From: Onthophagus taurus
Lineage: Eukaryota; Arthropoda; Insecta; Coleoptera; Scarabaeidae
DNA: 64,000 nucleotides
Assembly: GCF_036711975.1 (NCBI RefSeq)
Contig: NC_091971.1
Coordinates: forward strand, 2,239,501-2,303,500
Reading direction: 5' to 3'
The notes under the pieces were generated by a model, which saw only the letters and a program-made list of their open reading frames with translations, was not told the origin of the DNA and made no database searches. The position numbers and the translations under genes are program-made. Positions 25,601-37,807 of this stretch are shown piece by piece (positions within the stretch are counted from its first letter, which is position 1; every line of letters starts with the position of its first letter).

Positions 25601-26439
25601 GATGAAAATAAATATTTTGGGAAGTTTTGTGAGGAGTGTCCAAGTTGTGAAGGTCAAAGGTAATTTAATAGTAATATGGGATGTTTTAAAATCAAAATTT
25701 AAGAAAAAAAAAATAATAAAGATAACCAATTTAAAGTAACGAAATATAGATATGTTTAAAGAATGATAAGATACGAAGAAGCCCGGATGTTATTCACACG
25801 TTAATCATAAAAAGTTGATAAAACCAGGTTGTGTACTTTTGCTTTTCCGGTTCGCTTTTGCTTTTGAAATATCCCATATTTATAAAAGAAAAAGAATTAA
25901 TAATATTTTCCTAGATGTAACGATCTTCGTCCATGCGTTGAATGTCAAATATTTAAAACAGGAATTTACAATCAAATTGAATGCAAAAATAAATGTACAG
26001 AATTCAAAGCGAGCGAAATAACCAAAATACGCGAAGACAACGAAGATCTCGATATTAAGATATGTTCCGTATTCAATAATGTTAACTGCACAATTTTGTT
26101 TCAATATAAATACAATTTGGAGAACGAACTCGTGGTTGAAGTTCAAACTGAAAAGAGATGCTTCACGCCTTTAGATCTATTTGGTAAATTTCTTGATATT
26201 TATGAGTTTTTAAATACATAATATTGTTTTTAGTAATCGGACTTAGCATTCTTGGTAGCGTAATTTTGATTGGAATAATTACACTTATCATATGGAAAAT
26301 TGTCACAACAATTCATGATAAAGCGGAGTATGAAAAGTTCGAAAAAGAACGTCAGGAATCGAAATGGAACCCCGGAGAGAATCCGCTTTATGTCGAAGCC
26401 ACCAGAACATTTCAAAATCCGACGTACAGATTTACATAA
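22651..26439 (+). CDS. Integrin beta subunit, tandem gene B
   Basis: Six exons (22651-22782, 22839-23260, 24286-24844, 24899-25659, 25915-26183, 26234-26439) encode 782 residues with the full integrin beta architecture. The first three introns match gene A exactly. Two extra introns occur here: one in the last EGF/tail junction (GQ|R) and one just before the membrane span. The MIDAS reads DMSHS, but the ADMIDAS pair is Asn-His. The disulfide-bounded specificity loop of the beta-I domain is enlarged (C-X10-C, against C-X2-C in genes A and C). The tail keeps NPLY and NPTY. The second intron (1,025 bp) carries a Tigger-like element and palindromic repeats; splicing across it restores HPYK|LNNPC in frame. 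It is most likely a functional paralogue of gene A. Confidence 0.93.
23465..23640. repeat. Palindromic repeat, copy 5
   Basis: Two arms, AACATTCGGGTTTAGCC and GGCTAAACCCGAATGTT-like (23506-23552), surround a short CACGTCTCTTAAGAC centre. They are flanked by TAGAACTAG / CTAGTTCTAG tracts. The hairpin could be extruded or transcribed. Confidence 0.85.
23640..24020 (-). repeat. AT-rich module shared with endophilin B intron
   Basis: The stretch starting AGACTTTAAATCCCAAAACA and ending near CAGTTTGATTTGTCAAGTTT is the reverse complement of 43797-44230 and 44694-45155. It shows that this is a dispersed repeat and not integrin sequence. Confidence 0.85.
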
Positions 26440-26651
26440 TAAATTGTAATAATTATAGAACGCCAATAAAAATTTAGATTTAATGCTTCTTTCCACTAAT
26501 TTATCTAAAAGGTGCGATACCACCTCTTGATAAAATTATCATTATCATTAACCAAACATTGAACTTATTCAGTCTGCAAATAAATATTTACCTTTTTATC
26601 AAAATTCAATTTGTACATTTATATTTCAAAAATGTATCAGTTATAATCAAA

Positions 26652-29506
26652 ATGTTAACGAAATTGATGGTACTTCTTCTGTTAGTTCAGATTAATATTG
26701 CGCAAAATAATGATTGTCAACATGTAGCAACGTGTGGTGAGTGCATTCAAAAACCAGAATGTGTTTGGTGTCATGATCCAGAAGTAAGTACGCCGATTCC
26801 ATTTAATTAATGTGTCAATAATAACATATAACCAAATACAGGATAATACAAGGCACTGTCAAATCAAGAACATCTCCCAATGTAAATCAAAAGAAATTGT
26901 AAATCATACCTTAACAATCATAAAAGACAACGATCTATCCTCCGATATAAATTCAAAATCATTCGTTCAAATACAACCTCAACACGTTAAACTAACGATC
27001 CCAAAAAATCAAGAACACAGTATAAAATTTAAATTTGCCAGGGCTCAAAATCCTCTTGATCTATACTTTTTGATGGATGCGTCTTATACGATGAAACAGT
27101 ACAAAACATTAATATCGGAGTTGGTGGAAAAATTGGTTAAAGAAATTAAAGGCCATACCACTGAGTATAAATTAGGATTCGGGACATTCGTCGATAAAAT
27201 CGTCCCACCATTCAATTATGATGGGTAAATCTTATAAAGAATTGTTGTTGAAAGTCTTTAATAAATGAAATTTCAGGTATTCATCAAACCAATGCAAAGA
27301 ATGTATGAATGGGTACACTTTTAAGAACCAATTAAGTCTTACAGAGGATGTCGACGAATTTAAAATAAAGATAAACAATACTCCAACGGCAACTAACATA
27401 GACGCACCCGAGGGGGGTTTAGAAGCACTATTACAAGTTATCGCTTGCAAGAAAAAGATCGGATGGAAAGATAATTCTACAAGACTGGTTGTTTTCACAA
27501 CGGACGATTATTCCCATATAGCAGGAGATGGTAGATTAGGTGGAGCCATTCATCCAAGTGACGGTACATGTTATACAAACGAGAACGACGCTCACATATA
27601 TGATTATCCTTCTATTTCCCATATAAGTTATCTAGCAGAAGAGCATGGCGTACATGTTATTTTTGCAATTGCTGAAGGTAGCACTCGTACTGCAGAAGAG
27701 AACTACAAAATACAACAGAGTTATAAAGAAATGAGCAACAATGCTAGATTATCAAAATACAGTAAATTAACTAATAATAGCAACGATATTATTAAACTTG
27801 TTACAGAGACATACACGGTAAGTAATAAGAACGGAAATAGAGATAAATACATACAGTGAATTCAACATGAACATTCGGGTTTTAGCCTGAACTTTCTAGT
27901 TCTAAGTTTAGTGTTTGGTTTTACACTAAGAGTATCACTAGAACTAACATAAAACCTAGAACTAGAATCATTCGGGTTTAGCCGTCTTTAGAGACGTGCG
28001 GCTAAATCCGAATGTTTCTAGTTCTTGGTCTAATGTTAGTTCTAGTTTTGCACTAGCGCTATCACTAGAACTAACATAAGACCTAGAACTAGAAACATTT
28101 GGGATTAGCCGTCTTGTATCTAGTTCTAGGTCTAATGTTAGTTCTAGTGACAGTGGTAGTAGCACTAGTTAGCATAAGATATAACTATGTTGCATATTTT
28201 TATTGACCTGTATTATAGGAAATTTTACGATCTGTAAAAATGTCTCATAATTTTGATAAATCAAAATTCGAAGTGAAATTCAAAGCGAAATGTTCAAAAA
28301 ATTCCGATGTTGAAGAGAAAGATAATTGTGATAACGTTAAAATCGGCAAAGAAATTGAATTCGAAGCGATAATTAAACCAGTCGATTGTTCTGGAACTAA
28401 GGAACAATACGTAATAAAAGCGGACGGTATCGATGAAAGTTTAATAGTAGATTTGGAGGTAATTTGCAACTGTACTTGTGAAAACGAGATATCAAAAAAC
28501 CCAGTTGAAAACTGCAGTAACGCTGGCTACAAAAAATGCGGACAATGTGTATGCAATGACGGGCATACCGGAATATATTGCGAATGTTCCACAGAAGACA
28601 AAGCCAAAAATGCCACGTGTATTGATTCTGATACGAAATTAACATGTAATAACAAAGGAATTTGTAATTGTGGTGTATGTGAATGCAACGCTAATTATTA
28701 TGGTACGTTTTGTTTGTGCGAAGACGTATCGTGTCCTAGAAAAAATGGTGAACTTTGTAGCGGAAAAGATCACGGAAATTGTAAATGTGGAAAATGCGAG
28801 TGTTTACCTAGTTGGAGCGGAGAAGATTGTTCATGTCTAAAAGCAAAAACTCCGTGTATTGCTCCTTATAGCGATGGGACACACTGTTCGGGACAAGGAG
28901 ACTGCATTTGTGGAAAATGTCAATGCAAAACTGATTATTTTGGAGAATTTTGTGAAGGCTGTAAAGGATGTGAATGGTACAAAAATTATTCATTATATTA
29001 TTTAAGTTTAATTTTATTTATATTATTTTAGGTGCGATGATTTAGATCCGTGTGTAAAAGCGTATTTAGAAGATTCAAACGTTGCAGAAGAAAAAAGAAT
29101 AAATTGCAGCAGTGTTAATATAATTCCAAGGAGTAATGCTAGCAGTGAGTTTTACGATAACGAATGGAAGAAATGTTTATTATCAGGAACGTTAGGCTGT
29201 AACACAGCTTATAAATATAAAATCGATGATAAACAAATTTTAATAGAAATTGGCGAAGAAATTTGTCCATTTGTAGCTAGTATAGAGGGGCTTTTATTAG
29301 TCACACTCCTACCAATCTTAATAGGAGGTATAATCGCTTTCTTAGCATGGAAAGCTATCGTTACCGTCAAAGACGGAAGAGAATACGCACGATTTTGTGA
29401 GAAAAAGAAACTAGAAAAATGGAGCGCTGAGGAAAATCCTTTGTACAAAGAAGTTAAAGTTTGTTATAAAAACCCAACATTTCATGATAAATCAACAAAA
29501 TCATAA
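26652..29506 (+). CDS. Integrin beta subunit, tandem gene C (divergent)
   Basis: Five exons (26652-26783, 26842-27224, 27277-27817, 28219-28976, 29032-29506) encode 762 residues. The layout is the same as genes A and B, with the EGF/tail intron shared with B (here EW|C). The start lies only 212 bp after the stop of gene B. This is the most diverged of the three. The beta-I MIDAS reads DASYT, with Thr replacing the second Ser, and the ADMIDAS pair is Gln-Tyr. Synergy-site residues (FVDK; N.D.PEGG) and the later MIDAS Asp (TTDD) are kept. The tail has NPLY but ends with NPTF in place of NPxY, and the membrane-proximal Asp of KDGREYARF is retained. It reads as an intact gene, so altered metal regulation is more likely than loss of function. 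Confidence 0.93.
27862..28165. repeat. Palindromic repeat, copy 6 (double)
   Basis: This copy lies in intron 3 of integrin gene C. At about 27964-28021 there is a nearly perfect hairpin: GAATCATTCGGGTTTAGCCG, loop TCTTTAGAGACGTG, then CGGCTAAATCCGAATGTTTC. TAGTTCTAGGTCTAATGTTA tracts occur on both sides in both orientations. Confidence 0.9.
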
Positions 29507-29582
29507 AGGATATGATTTTTATAAGGGAATAAATTTTTATAACTATATTCTAAATAAAAATTTTTAATTAAATAATTATTAT

Positions 29583-30390
29583 TTATTGTATATGATGTGA
29601 AACATTCTCATCTAAAGGATTTTTATGATCCGATGTATTCGCCCTTGCCTCATAAGTACAAATTGTAACCCCATGTCGATGAGCTTCTGTAAAATCACCT
29701 CTCAACCCAATATAATAAACTCTCGAAGTTTCAGCACCAAAATTAGTGGGAAAATGAATTGTCAAGTGATAAACCGTATTGAAAGTAACAACCCTACAAT
29801 TTCAACTCTATCAATACTTACCAAAAAATAAATGATCAACAATTAAGAGTGTAAAACCACTTACTTAGTGTTATACTCCAAAGTACCATTAACATCAGCA
29901 TGTAAATCAAATTCTTGATCCGGTGCACAACTTACATCATCGAAAGTCATTCTTGGTCTATTTTTAAACCTAAAACATATTTTAAAATTATAATAAATCT
30001 ATTAAATAATTTTATTTTTTTTAATACAATCTCATTTTTGAAGGATGTGAATCCGCATCTCCTCCGATAACAATAATCCCTTTCAATTTTACATTTCCAG
30101 TAAATGGGATATTAAACAATAACTCCTCATCCGCATCTGAATCTACAAACTTTAAAACAGCATTAAATTCAGCATAAACACAGAAAAAATATTACAATTT
30201 CAAAATTTAACCTCTCTTCCCAAGGTTTAAAAACAGTCTTTCCAGAACCGTCCACCGATTCATTTAAACATTCCAAATTGTCTTTATCGATTTTAGAATA
30301 TAGACTGTACTCAAGCCCCATTTCGGGGCTTTCATGGTGATCATGATCGCCTTCACAACTATGTTTACTTCCGTGACCGTGAGGTGCCAT
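29583..30390 (-). CDS. PITHD1: PITH domain-containing protein 1
   Basis: Four exons read on the minus strand (30390-30196, 30149-30028, 29969-29865, 29793-29583) encode 210 residues; the human protein has 211. It begins [20 protein letters not shown], the His/Gly-rich N-terminus of the family. The PITH domain follows ([42 protein letters not shown]...[12 protein letters not shown]). PITH domains bind proteasomes, and PITHD1 is a proteasome-associated protein in vertebrates. The first intron is only 46 nt (30150-30195). The protein length around it matches human exactly, which fixes the splice choice. It is convergent with integrin gene C; the stops are 76 nt apart. Confidence 0.95.
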
Positions 30391-31383
30391 TTTAACAACT
30401 TTTATAGGTTATGTTTTTAGCTTTTTTGTAATAAATAGCGAATATTACTCTTCTTTTACCTAATTAAGAATTTTGAAGTTGTAGATTACTTTTATAGTTT
30501 AGAATTCAATAAATTACTTATTATTATTAAATAAACAATAAGAATTAATGATAATTTCGGTAACTTTTTAAATTTTGCTCTCAAAAGTGACAGTCATCCG
30601 AAATACCAAAATTAAAAAAACTAAACATTACCAACCTAACATATAAAATAAGATTTCGGGTATTAAAAAATTATTATAATTTATTATTATTTTATTTATT
30701 TATAGTCTTGAAATATAAGAGAATATAAACTGCTGAATTTTTTAAATAAACAAAGAAAATCATTTCAATTACTTGTTATTAAATTACTCTGTAATGTTGG
30801 TTGCCTAATTTTTAATTTGACTTTTCTTGTAATTAAGAAATCATTAAAAATTCGAACAAAAGCAGGTAATTTATTAATATATGTATTATAATATCGTGTA
30901 CTATACATTCCATTTCGTTTCAAACGTTAATGTCAATCACAAAAATTGCTTTCACATTTAAAAATATTTAAGCTCCAAAATATAAAAACAATCTGATTTT
31001 GTCTGAAAAATTGATTCTTTTTATATATTATATACATATTCATACTTAAATGTACATACTCTGTAAGTGCTTACCAACAAAAACATTGTATATTGACTAG
31101 CATACAAATTATTCTATTTTTAAGCTACTCTATAGACCGTTTTTTTTGCAAATTTGCATAAATTAACAGTGTTTGGTAACAAACTTTTCTTCATTCACAT
31201 ATAATTAAATTTGGTTTTGCTAAGACTTAAACGAAAACACAAATACCACTTATATCTAAAAGAACAATTCGTAAGCACACTTAACTAGCGGTAAAAAAAT
31301 AAAAATCTTAAGTAGTCTCTTCAGTTTCATTCTTTTTTTCTACTTTTTCATTATCATATATAAATCGTTTATTTTAAGGCAAG
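30391..31383. other. Intergenic, PITHD1 promoter to TMEM18 3' end
   Basis: This is nearly 1 kb of AT-rich sequence with no recognisable gene or repeat. The right part is probably TMEM18 3' UTR on the minus strand. Confidence 0.6.
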
Positions 31384-32119
31384 TTAGTCGGATTTTAGGC
31401 GCTTTTGGTTCTCTTTTTCTTTTTTTTGAATCTCTTTGAGTTGTGCTATTTTTATATTTCTCATTAATTGTGTTGACTGCCACAACCAACTTCCCTAAAA
31501 CAAATATTAATTTTAAATAATAAATTCGTGAAGTAACAAACAAAGAACTTACGACCATTAGCATACAATTAAGTAATATTGGTATTGAAAACACTATAGA
31601 TATAAATAAACCGTTACTATCAAAGTATTGTTGCCTTGAGAACATTTTCCAATTTGCAGAAGCTATTTCATTGATACTTTCAGAAAAATAAACTAAGAGA
31701 ACTAGAAAAAATAAAATTTGAGGTTATGTTCGTTTAATGTCAGTGTCATTTACTTAAAAAGAAGAATAACAAAGCTTGTAAATTTCCATAATTTCTAGTT
31801 AAAAGAGCCATCAATGTGACCGTAAGATGAAATGCAATCAAACCAATAAGCCAAGGATCCCTCCAATCGATCTACCAACAAAATTAAAAACAACAAATTA
31901 AAATACATGGAAAACAATCCTTTTTTACATTAAAAAAAAACGTGTTTCTCAAACCGGATATTTTTAGATCGACCGGTTTCGATAAAAATTAAGATATTAT
32001 AATCTCAAATGAAAAACTTAAAACCGCACATTTTACCGCAGTTTCTTAGTACTTACGCTTAATATAAAGGAGGCGATTCCATTTATTTGATTAGCTTGTA
32101 TAAAATCCGTATCGGACAT
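31384..32119 (-). CDS. TMEM18: Transmembrane protein 18
   Basis: Four exons on the minus strand (32119-32057, 31871-31754, 31692-31553, 31494-31384) encode 143 residues; human TMEM18 has 140. The diagnostic segments are [48 protein letters not shown] and the basic tail ([15 protein letters not shown]). The family forms three to four membrane helices in the inner nuclear membrane with a DNA-binding basic tail. Phase consistency decides the last exon: frame 0 reads [20 protein letters not shown], which matches the family. The overlapping longer frame in the same region does not. The introns are short, and no unusual feature is seen. Confidence 0.93.
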
Positions 32120-33505
32120 CTTGTTTTACGTTTTTTTTTTAATACAAATTATTTATTCCAGTTTATTTTAACGTAAAAATCGCCCCATAACACCAAGTTG
32201 AAGTGTTAAATGTTATTGTCACCGATTGTCATGTGATGGCGCCATCTATTTTCATTTTTGACAGCCGAAACCTTGAACCGCTAAATTTAAATTTTAAAAT
32301 TTGTGACGTGTAAAATGATTCAGTGATTAATTATTGTAATTTTTATGTGTGTTTAAGGTTGTATAGTGTTTACTTTAATTATTTATAAACATATTTTATT
32401 AATAAAAAAAAATTATTAATATTAATACTTTTATTTATATCAATATAATTATAAATAAATTAAATTGTTATGGTTAAAAAATGGTTTTAAATGTTGAGTT
32501 GCTTTATTAATCAATTGTTTTTATTGGTGTTTGATTTTATTTAAAATGTTAATAATAATCGGAATGTTTAAATTCTTTTCCTGAAAGTTATGCAACCAAA
32601 TTAACTTTGGTGCAACTTTTAATTACTATGAAATATTCTAATTTATATTAAAAACAGAGGTGATAAGAGATAACAGGATCCTATTTGTAGAAACTCCAGG
32701 ATTTAAAACGCATAGTTACAAGAAATTAAAACCTTATCAATGAATAGATTAATTGAGGAGCGATTTACTCAATTTTCAATTTTTAAGGTCAAATTGTGTC
32801 ATCAGTTCCTTATCTTTTTAATTTTTTTGTTCACTTTCTCTTGATTTTATTGATACTTAACAAAGATGCTAAAGTTCATTATGTTATTCATATTAATCAT
32901 TAAAATCGTATTGATTGAATCATTCAATATATTGAGTATTACTCAATTTGGATGATTGTAATCAAAATTATTGCAATAAAACTATGAAATATAATTAAAT
33001 TACTATAAGCAACAAAAATGTAAGCAACAAAAATGTTTGCAAATATTTTTGATGACTCAAAAAAAAATGTTTCCACAATAAAATGTGTGGGATGTAAAAA
33101 AACCGTATAAAATTATCGATAAACGTATTAATTCTTATAATAAGAAGTTGTAACATGAATTCAGAATATAGTACAAAAATTTAAATGGTATATCTATATC
33201 AAAGATTACAAAGAATTCCTTAAACAACACCCATATCGTATTAACTAACGCTGACCAATCATTGAAACATAGTCCACATTACAACTTTTACAAAGAGCAT
33301 ATAAAGGTTCGTTAAAATTATTCACCAGTACGAACAGTTTTTTGATGACCTTTGGTAAAAGAGACAAAGTGTAGTAACGGCGTAAGAGATAAGAAAAACG
33401 AAGAAATAACCGGGATCGGATTATTTAAATTAGAATTCATTTCGATTTGTGCGTTGACGAGTGTTCCAAATCAATCGATTTAAAAAAAATCCAAAAGGAA
33501 AAGAA
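32120..33505. other. Intergenic, TMEM18 to CRAL-TRIO gene A
   Basis: The divergent spacer holds a perfect 12-bp palindrome, GATGGCGCCATC (32235-32246), close to the TMEM18 start. It is otherwise AT-rich with no coding potential. The promoter of CRAL-TRIO gene A should be in the last 200 bp. Confidence 0.5.
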
Positions 33506-34561
33506 ATGTCTGAAAAGTTTTGTTTACAATTAACTCTTTCCGATAATGCCAAATCGATTGCCGAAAAAGATCTTAATGAAACAGAAGAAAATGTGAAGAA
33601 TGCGTTAATTCAATTAAAAGAATTATTGGAAAACGATAAAACGATTTATTATAAAATTGATGATGAATTTCTTAAGATATTTCTTCGGCCATGTAAATTT
33701 TATGCAACAAGTGCTTATGAATTGGTGAGTTTTAAAGATTTTCAGTTTTTATTTAAAAAAAAATTAAAATGTTAAAATGGAAATGTGCGTGCATTGATAA
33801 TTATTAGGAAGAATCTTTATGTAATTATGTCGTAACCTTATAATTTTCTTTTGTTCGTTTAGATGAAACGCATCGCCAATTTTCGTGCTAAATACAAAAC
33901 TTTATTGTACGATTTAGTTCCATCTCAAGAACGCGATGCTATAGTTAATCACAACTTGATTAATGTTTTACCAGATAGGGATCAATTGGGAAGAAGAGTA
34001 ATGATTGTTTATTGTGGAGGTAATTTTTTATATCTACACAACTCAAAAAATAACAAAATTTTTTTTATTCCAGAAAATTGGAACACCTCAAAAGTTTCTT
34101 CAGATCAAATATTTCGATTATTTTATTTAATCCATTTATTAGCCATACTAGAGCCAGACACTCAAATAAATGGAACCGTTGTAATAATGGACTACAAAGG
34201 TATGGGATTAAAACAAGTGGCAGCTTTAACTCCAGCTTTTAGCATGAAACTTTTGGGATTTATCCAAGATGCTATGCCGTTAAGATTAAAAGAGATCCAC
34301 ATGGTGAATAACCCTTGGATTTTTAAAACGGTTTGGGCAGTCTTTAAACCTTTCATTAAGGAAAAATTGGGGAAAAGAATTCATTTCCATGAAAACAAAA
34401 TGCCTTCTTTGCATAAATTTATTGATAAATCATATTTGCCGAAAAATTACGGTGGAGATCTTCCTGAAATTAATTATGGTGGGAAGGAATGGTATCCGGT
34501 TATGGAGAAACATATCGACCATATAAAAGAATGGAACACTTATGGTTTAGTTGAAAAATAA
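33506..34561 (+). CDS. CRAL-TRIO (Sec14-like) lipid-transfer protein, tandem gene A
   Basis: Three exons (33506-33724, 33863-34019, 34074-34561) encode 287 residues. There is an N-terminal helical CRAL-TRIO-N region (to about residue 85), then the lipid-binding domain. That domain includes VVIMDYKGMGLKQVAALTP and IHMVNNPWIFKTVWAVFKPF, the signature of the alpha-tocopherol-transfer-protein/clavesin group of small cytosolic carriers. I chose the ATG at 33506 because it aligns with the paralogue at 36076; an in-frame ATG at 33461 would add 15 residues. The insect family is very large, so the ligand cannot be assigned. The 54-nt second intron is absent from the neighbouring copy. Confidence 0.93.
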
Positions 34562-36075
34562 TTAGAATTTTAAGAGCAGTTTTAGACTGATGAATATTTT
34601 AAGAGTACAAAAATTTTTATGTGAATAAATGCTTATTTGCTATTTTATTTTGAATTTATTTAATGTATAATCTCTTCTCTCTCACTAGATCCTCTCTAAT
34701 TTCTCTCCAGAGGACCTCTCACATTTTTCCATCATTCCATATCTCTTGAGTTGCCCTGACTGGGTTTTTTTTTCTTTTTACATAGAAACCAGCAGTAAAC
34801 CTAACCCAACCCAAATCTAAGCCACCCCAACCCAAATCGTATAACCCATCCGTAACGAATTGCGAAAGGCAGACAGAGTACCTTTTCAGTTCATTGAACA
34901 ATCAATGCTCTCCATGTAATTTTGTCGTATGTACTTACAAATTACGTAAATTTCTAGTGAATAAGACACCATCTTTCAGTTGAATAAGGGGATCTTCTTT
35001 CTCAATTTCTGGCTGTGCTTCAATAACTCTTCTAATTATGCCTTATCTAATGTTGAAAACATTACAGAAATAATTAATACGATGATATTAAAAATTTTCA
35101 AAATAAAAACATGTCAAAATACTCAAGATTAATTAAAATCAAAAATCAACTACACAGATAAATATATATACTTAAGATTACCTCGTTATATTTTTCCAAA
35201 CAATACGGTCGAATTCGCAATACCAAAAAACACAAAGATTTTTTGAAATCATTTTTGATAACTTAACAAAAGCGAAATTCTAAAACGTTATTATTATCGA
35301 AACAATGAGGGGGGTTTGTTTTTATAAATAAAAAATTAAAGTATTCTCGGTTAAAGTACACGTTAAATTCGCCGTAAAAAATCGTCCGTGATTAGATTAT
35401 TAAAGATAACCGGCGTTTTTTTAATAATAATTTTAATCTGCTTATGTAAGATGATGATTGATAGGAAGGTTGGAAAAAAAGCGTGCACTTAAAGGTTCCA
35501 CTTTAAAATGCCAGTCATTACGATTAAGAAAGTACACAAAAAAAATGTTTTTTGTAACAAAATCTTTAGAAATGTAAATAAAAAAATTAAAATACAGCAA
35601 GAATCGTTTTTAATTTTGTAAAATAATAATGCAATTATAATGTTGTCATAATAAAGTAATAACCGGTAGCGTTTACATAAAAGAAAATCGTTTAATAATT
35701 TTGTTGCATGACCATAAAATGGGCAAAATCGTTTCAAAACAGCTTAAAACGATTTTTTAAAACTGTTTTTTTTCTTTACGTTATGTAAAATAGGTAAAAA
35801 GGTAACGGTTGCTCAACGAGCGCTTAAACGCATTTATTTCAACCCAAAAATTTGAAACAATTACAAAATTAAACACAATTAAAAGAATTTTGAGTGAAAA
35901 AAATCAACTTGAACTGATAACGATAACAACTAGAAATCTATAAATACCGTTGTCGAGAATTCGGGGTCACTTTTTGGTGTCCTCCACTGATAATCAAGGT
36001 AAGTCAATTTTCTTAACTAATTTTATGATTATTTTATTTAAAATAATTTTTTTTTATGTAGAAGACCCAATTAAA
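34562..36075. other. Spacer between CRAL-TRIO genes, with promoter and 5' UTR of gene B
   Basis: No coding sequence is supported in 34562-35930. A TATA box (CTATAAATA, about 35937-35945) precedes a short non-coding exon that ends at 35998 (AATCAAG|GTAAGT). The acceptor at 36060-36061 leads to the coding exon. The same spacing and CGTTGWCGAG start-site word appear before gene A (about 33453), consistent with duplication of the promoter as well. Confidence 0.6.
35937..35945 (+). promoter_or_regulatory. TATA box of CRAL-TRIO gene B
   Basis: CTATAAATA lies about 60 nt before a spliced 5' UTR donor. It is a motif-based call. Confidence 0.5.
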
Positions 36076-36986
36076 ATGGCTTTTGTTATCGACACCTCAG
36101 CCCCATCGGCTGAAACTCAAAAAATTGCAGCTGAAGAACTTAGGGAAACCCCAGAAAATGTTGCAGCTGGTTTAAAAGAACTTAAAGATCTTTTGGCGGC
36201 TGATACATCCATAACTTACGATACCAGTGATGATTTCCTTATGATTTTCCTTCGCCCAACGAAATTCTATGCTAAAAGTGCTTATGAATTAGTGAGTTTT
36301 CTTTAAATATAATTCAAAATTTAAATTATAATTATTAATTATTTTAGATGAAAAGAATTGCTGATTTCAAAAAGAAACACTACGAGCTTTTCGGAGAATT
36401 ATCCCCAGAAATGGAAAAAGATGTCTTCATGAACACCGATGTCCTCAATATTTTCCCAAATCGTGATCATAAAGGACGTAGAATTCTTATGGTCAAAATG
36501 GGCGGAAACTGGAAACCATCCGAAATTAGCACCGATCAAATCTTAAAAATCTTGTATATGCTTCATTTGGCGGCTATGTTAGAACCGGAAACGCAAATTC
36601 GCGGGGCTGTAGTTATCATGGATTACAAAGACATGGGAATGAAGCAAGTAACAGCTGTCTCACCAGGATTCGCCATGAAATTAATGACTTTCATCCAAGA
36701 AGCTATGCCATTAAGATTGAAAGAAATTCACATGGTTAATAACCCAATGCTTTTTAATATGGTCTGGAAAATTATTAAACCATTGGTTAAAGAAAAATTA
36801 AACAAAAGAATTCATTTCCACGGCTCTAAAATGGATTCACTTCACGGTTTCATCCCACCAAGTCATTTACCAGAAGATTATGGCGGCCAATTACCAAAAA
36901 TCAATTATGGTGGTAAAGATTGGTACCCAGCTGTTGAAGGACATCTTGCTCACTTTGAAAGATGGAGGAAATGTGGAAAAAATTAA
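36076..36986 (+). CDS. CRAL-TRIO (Sec14-like) lipid-transfer protein, tandem gene B
   Basis: Two coding exons (36076-36291, 36348-36986) encode 284 residues. It is closely related to gene A throughout: both share MKRIA.F..K, EPETQI.G.VVIMDYK, MPLRLKEIHMVNNP and NYGGK.WYP. The family and likely role are the same, a cytosolic carrier of a hydrophobic ligand. It lacks the second intron of gene A, where the code runs MGG|NWKPSE without interruption, so an intron was lost here or gained in gene A. The codons are more GC-rich than those of gene A and the match to the family is stronger, which may mean higher expression. A spliced 5' UTR exon lies upstream. Confidence 0.95.
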
Positions 36987-37807
36987 ATAAATTTTGTTAA
37001 AATAAAACTTATTTGATTGATATTGTATTGTTTTAAATAAAACTTTTTTAAATTGTTATACATTTTTTTGTTTAAATTCCATAAATAATATTTATTATAC
37101 TTGGAAATAATGTTACAAAATAAATAGCACTTTGGACATGTTTTGAAAAAGATAAATAGCTTATCGAAGGATTTTTATTATTTTGTTTTGTTATCTTGAT
37201 CTAATATAGATATTATTGGTTTTTCAGATATAATTTATTTTCTTGTATCAACATATATCAACATACAAGATTTATTAAAATATTTGTGTTTGACGATTAT
37301 AATGATTGTTATACGTATTATAACGTTATTTTTTTAATACCAGCTCCTCCACCAAAAGTTTTGATTGTGGTAAACTTTCCCAGTGTCCAGATCTTGATGT
37401 AGAGACGATAATAATGATTTTTTAAATCTATTCTTATTTTAAATCAGTTGTCAGTATTTATTTTTTATGACCGAGCTGTATAAGACTTTCTGTCAAATAA
37501 TAAGTGAGGTTATGTACTTTTTAATGGAACTGTCAGTTAGAATACGAGCCTATCTAACGTCTACTGACTGATTTTAACGTTCTAAAAGGATTAAATATAT
37601 TAAACGTGCAATTAACATGATTAATACAATAGAAAAATGTTATTCCAAATCGGATTTCGAATATACACTTCGAAAAATCTGTTTTATGCCAATTGAATGA
37701 TAATTGGTGGTAAATCAATTATTACATTTAATGTTATCTAATCTTTTTTTATAATTCGTGCATTGGCGAACTAAAACGAATTAAAACTTAATGACCTTAT
37801 GAACTTA
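36987..37807. other. Intergenic, CRAL-TRIO gene B to inverted-repeat arm
   Basis: A polyadenylation signal for gene B lies at about 37000-37040. The rest shows no gene or recognisable element. Confidence 0.5.

Noticed and set aside
31340-31645. 101-residue minus-strand frame over TMEM18
   Set aside because: It follows the TMEM18 exon and then reads the next exon through the intron in another frame. The spliced product matches TMEM18 much better.
34719-34901. 60-residue frame after CRAL-TRIO gene A, with a CCCAACCCAAATC repeat
   Set aside because: The AACCCAA words are a short imperfect direct repeat only; no gene is supported.
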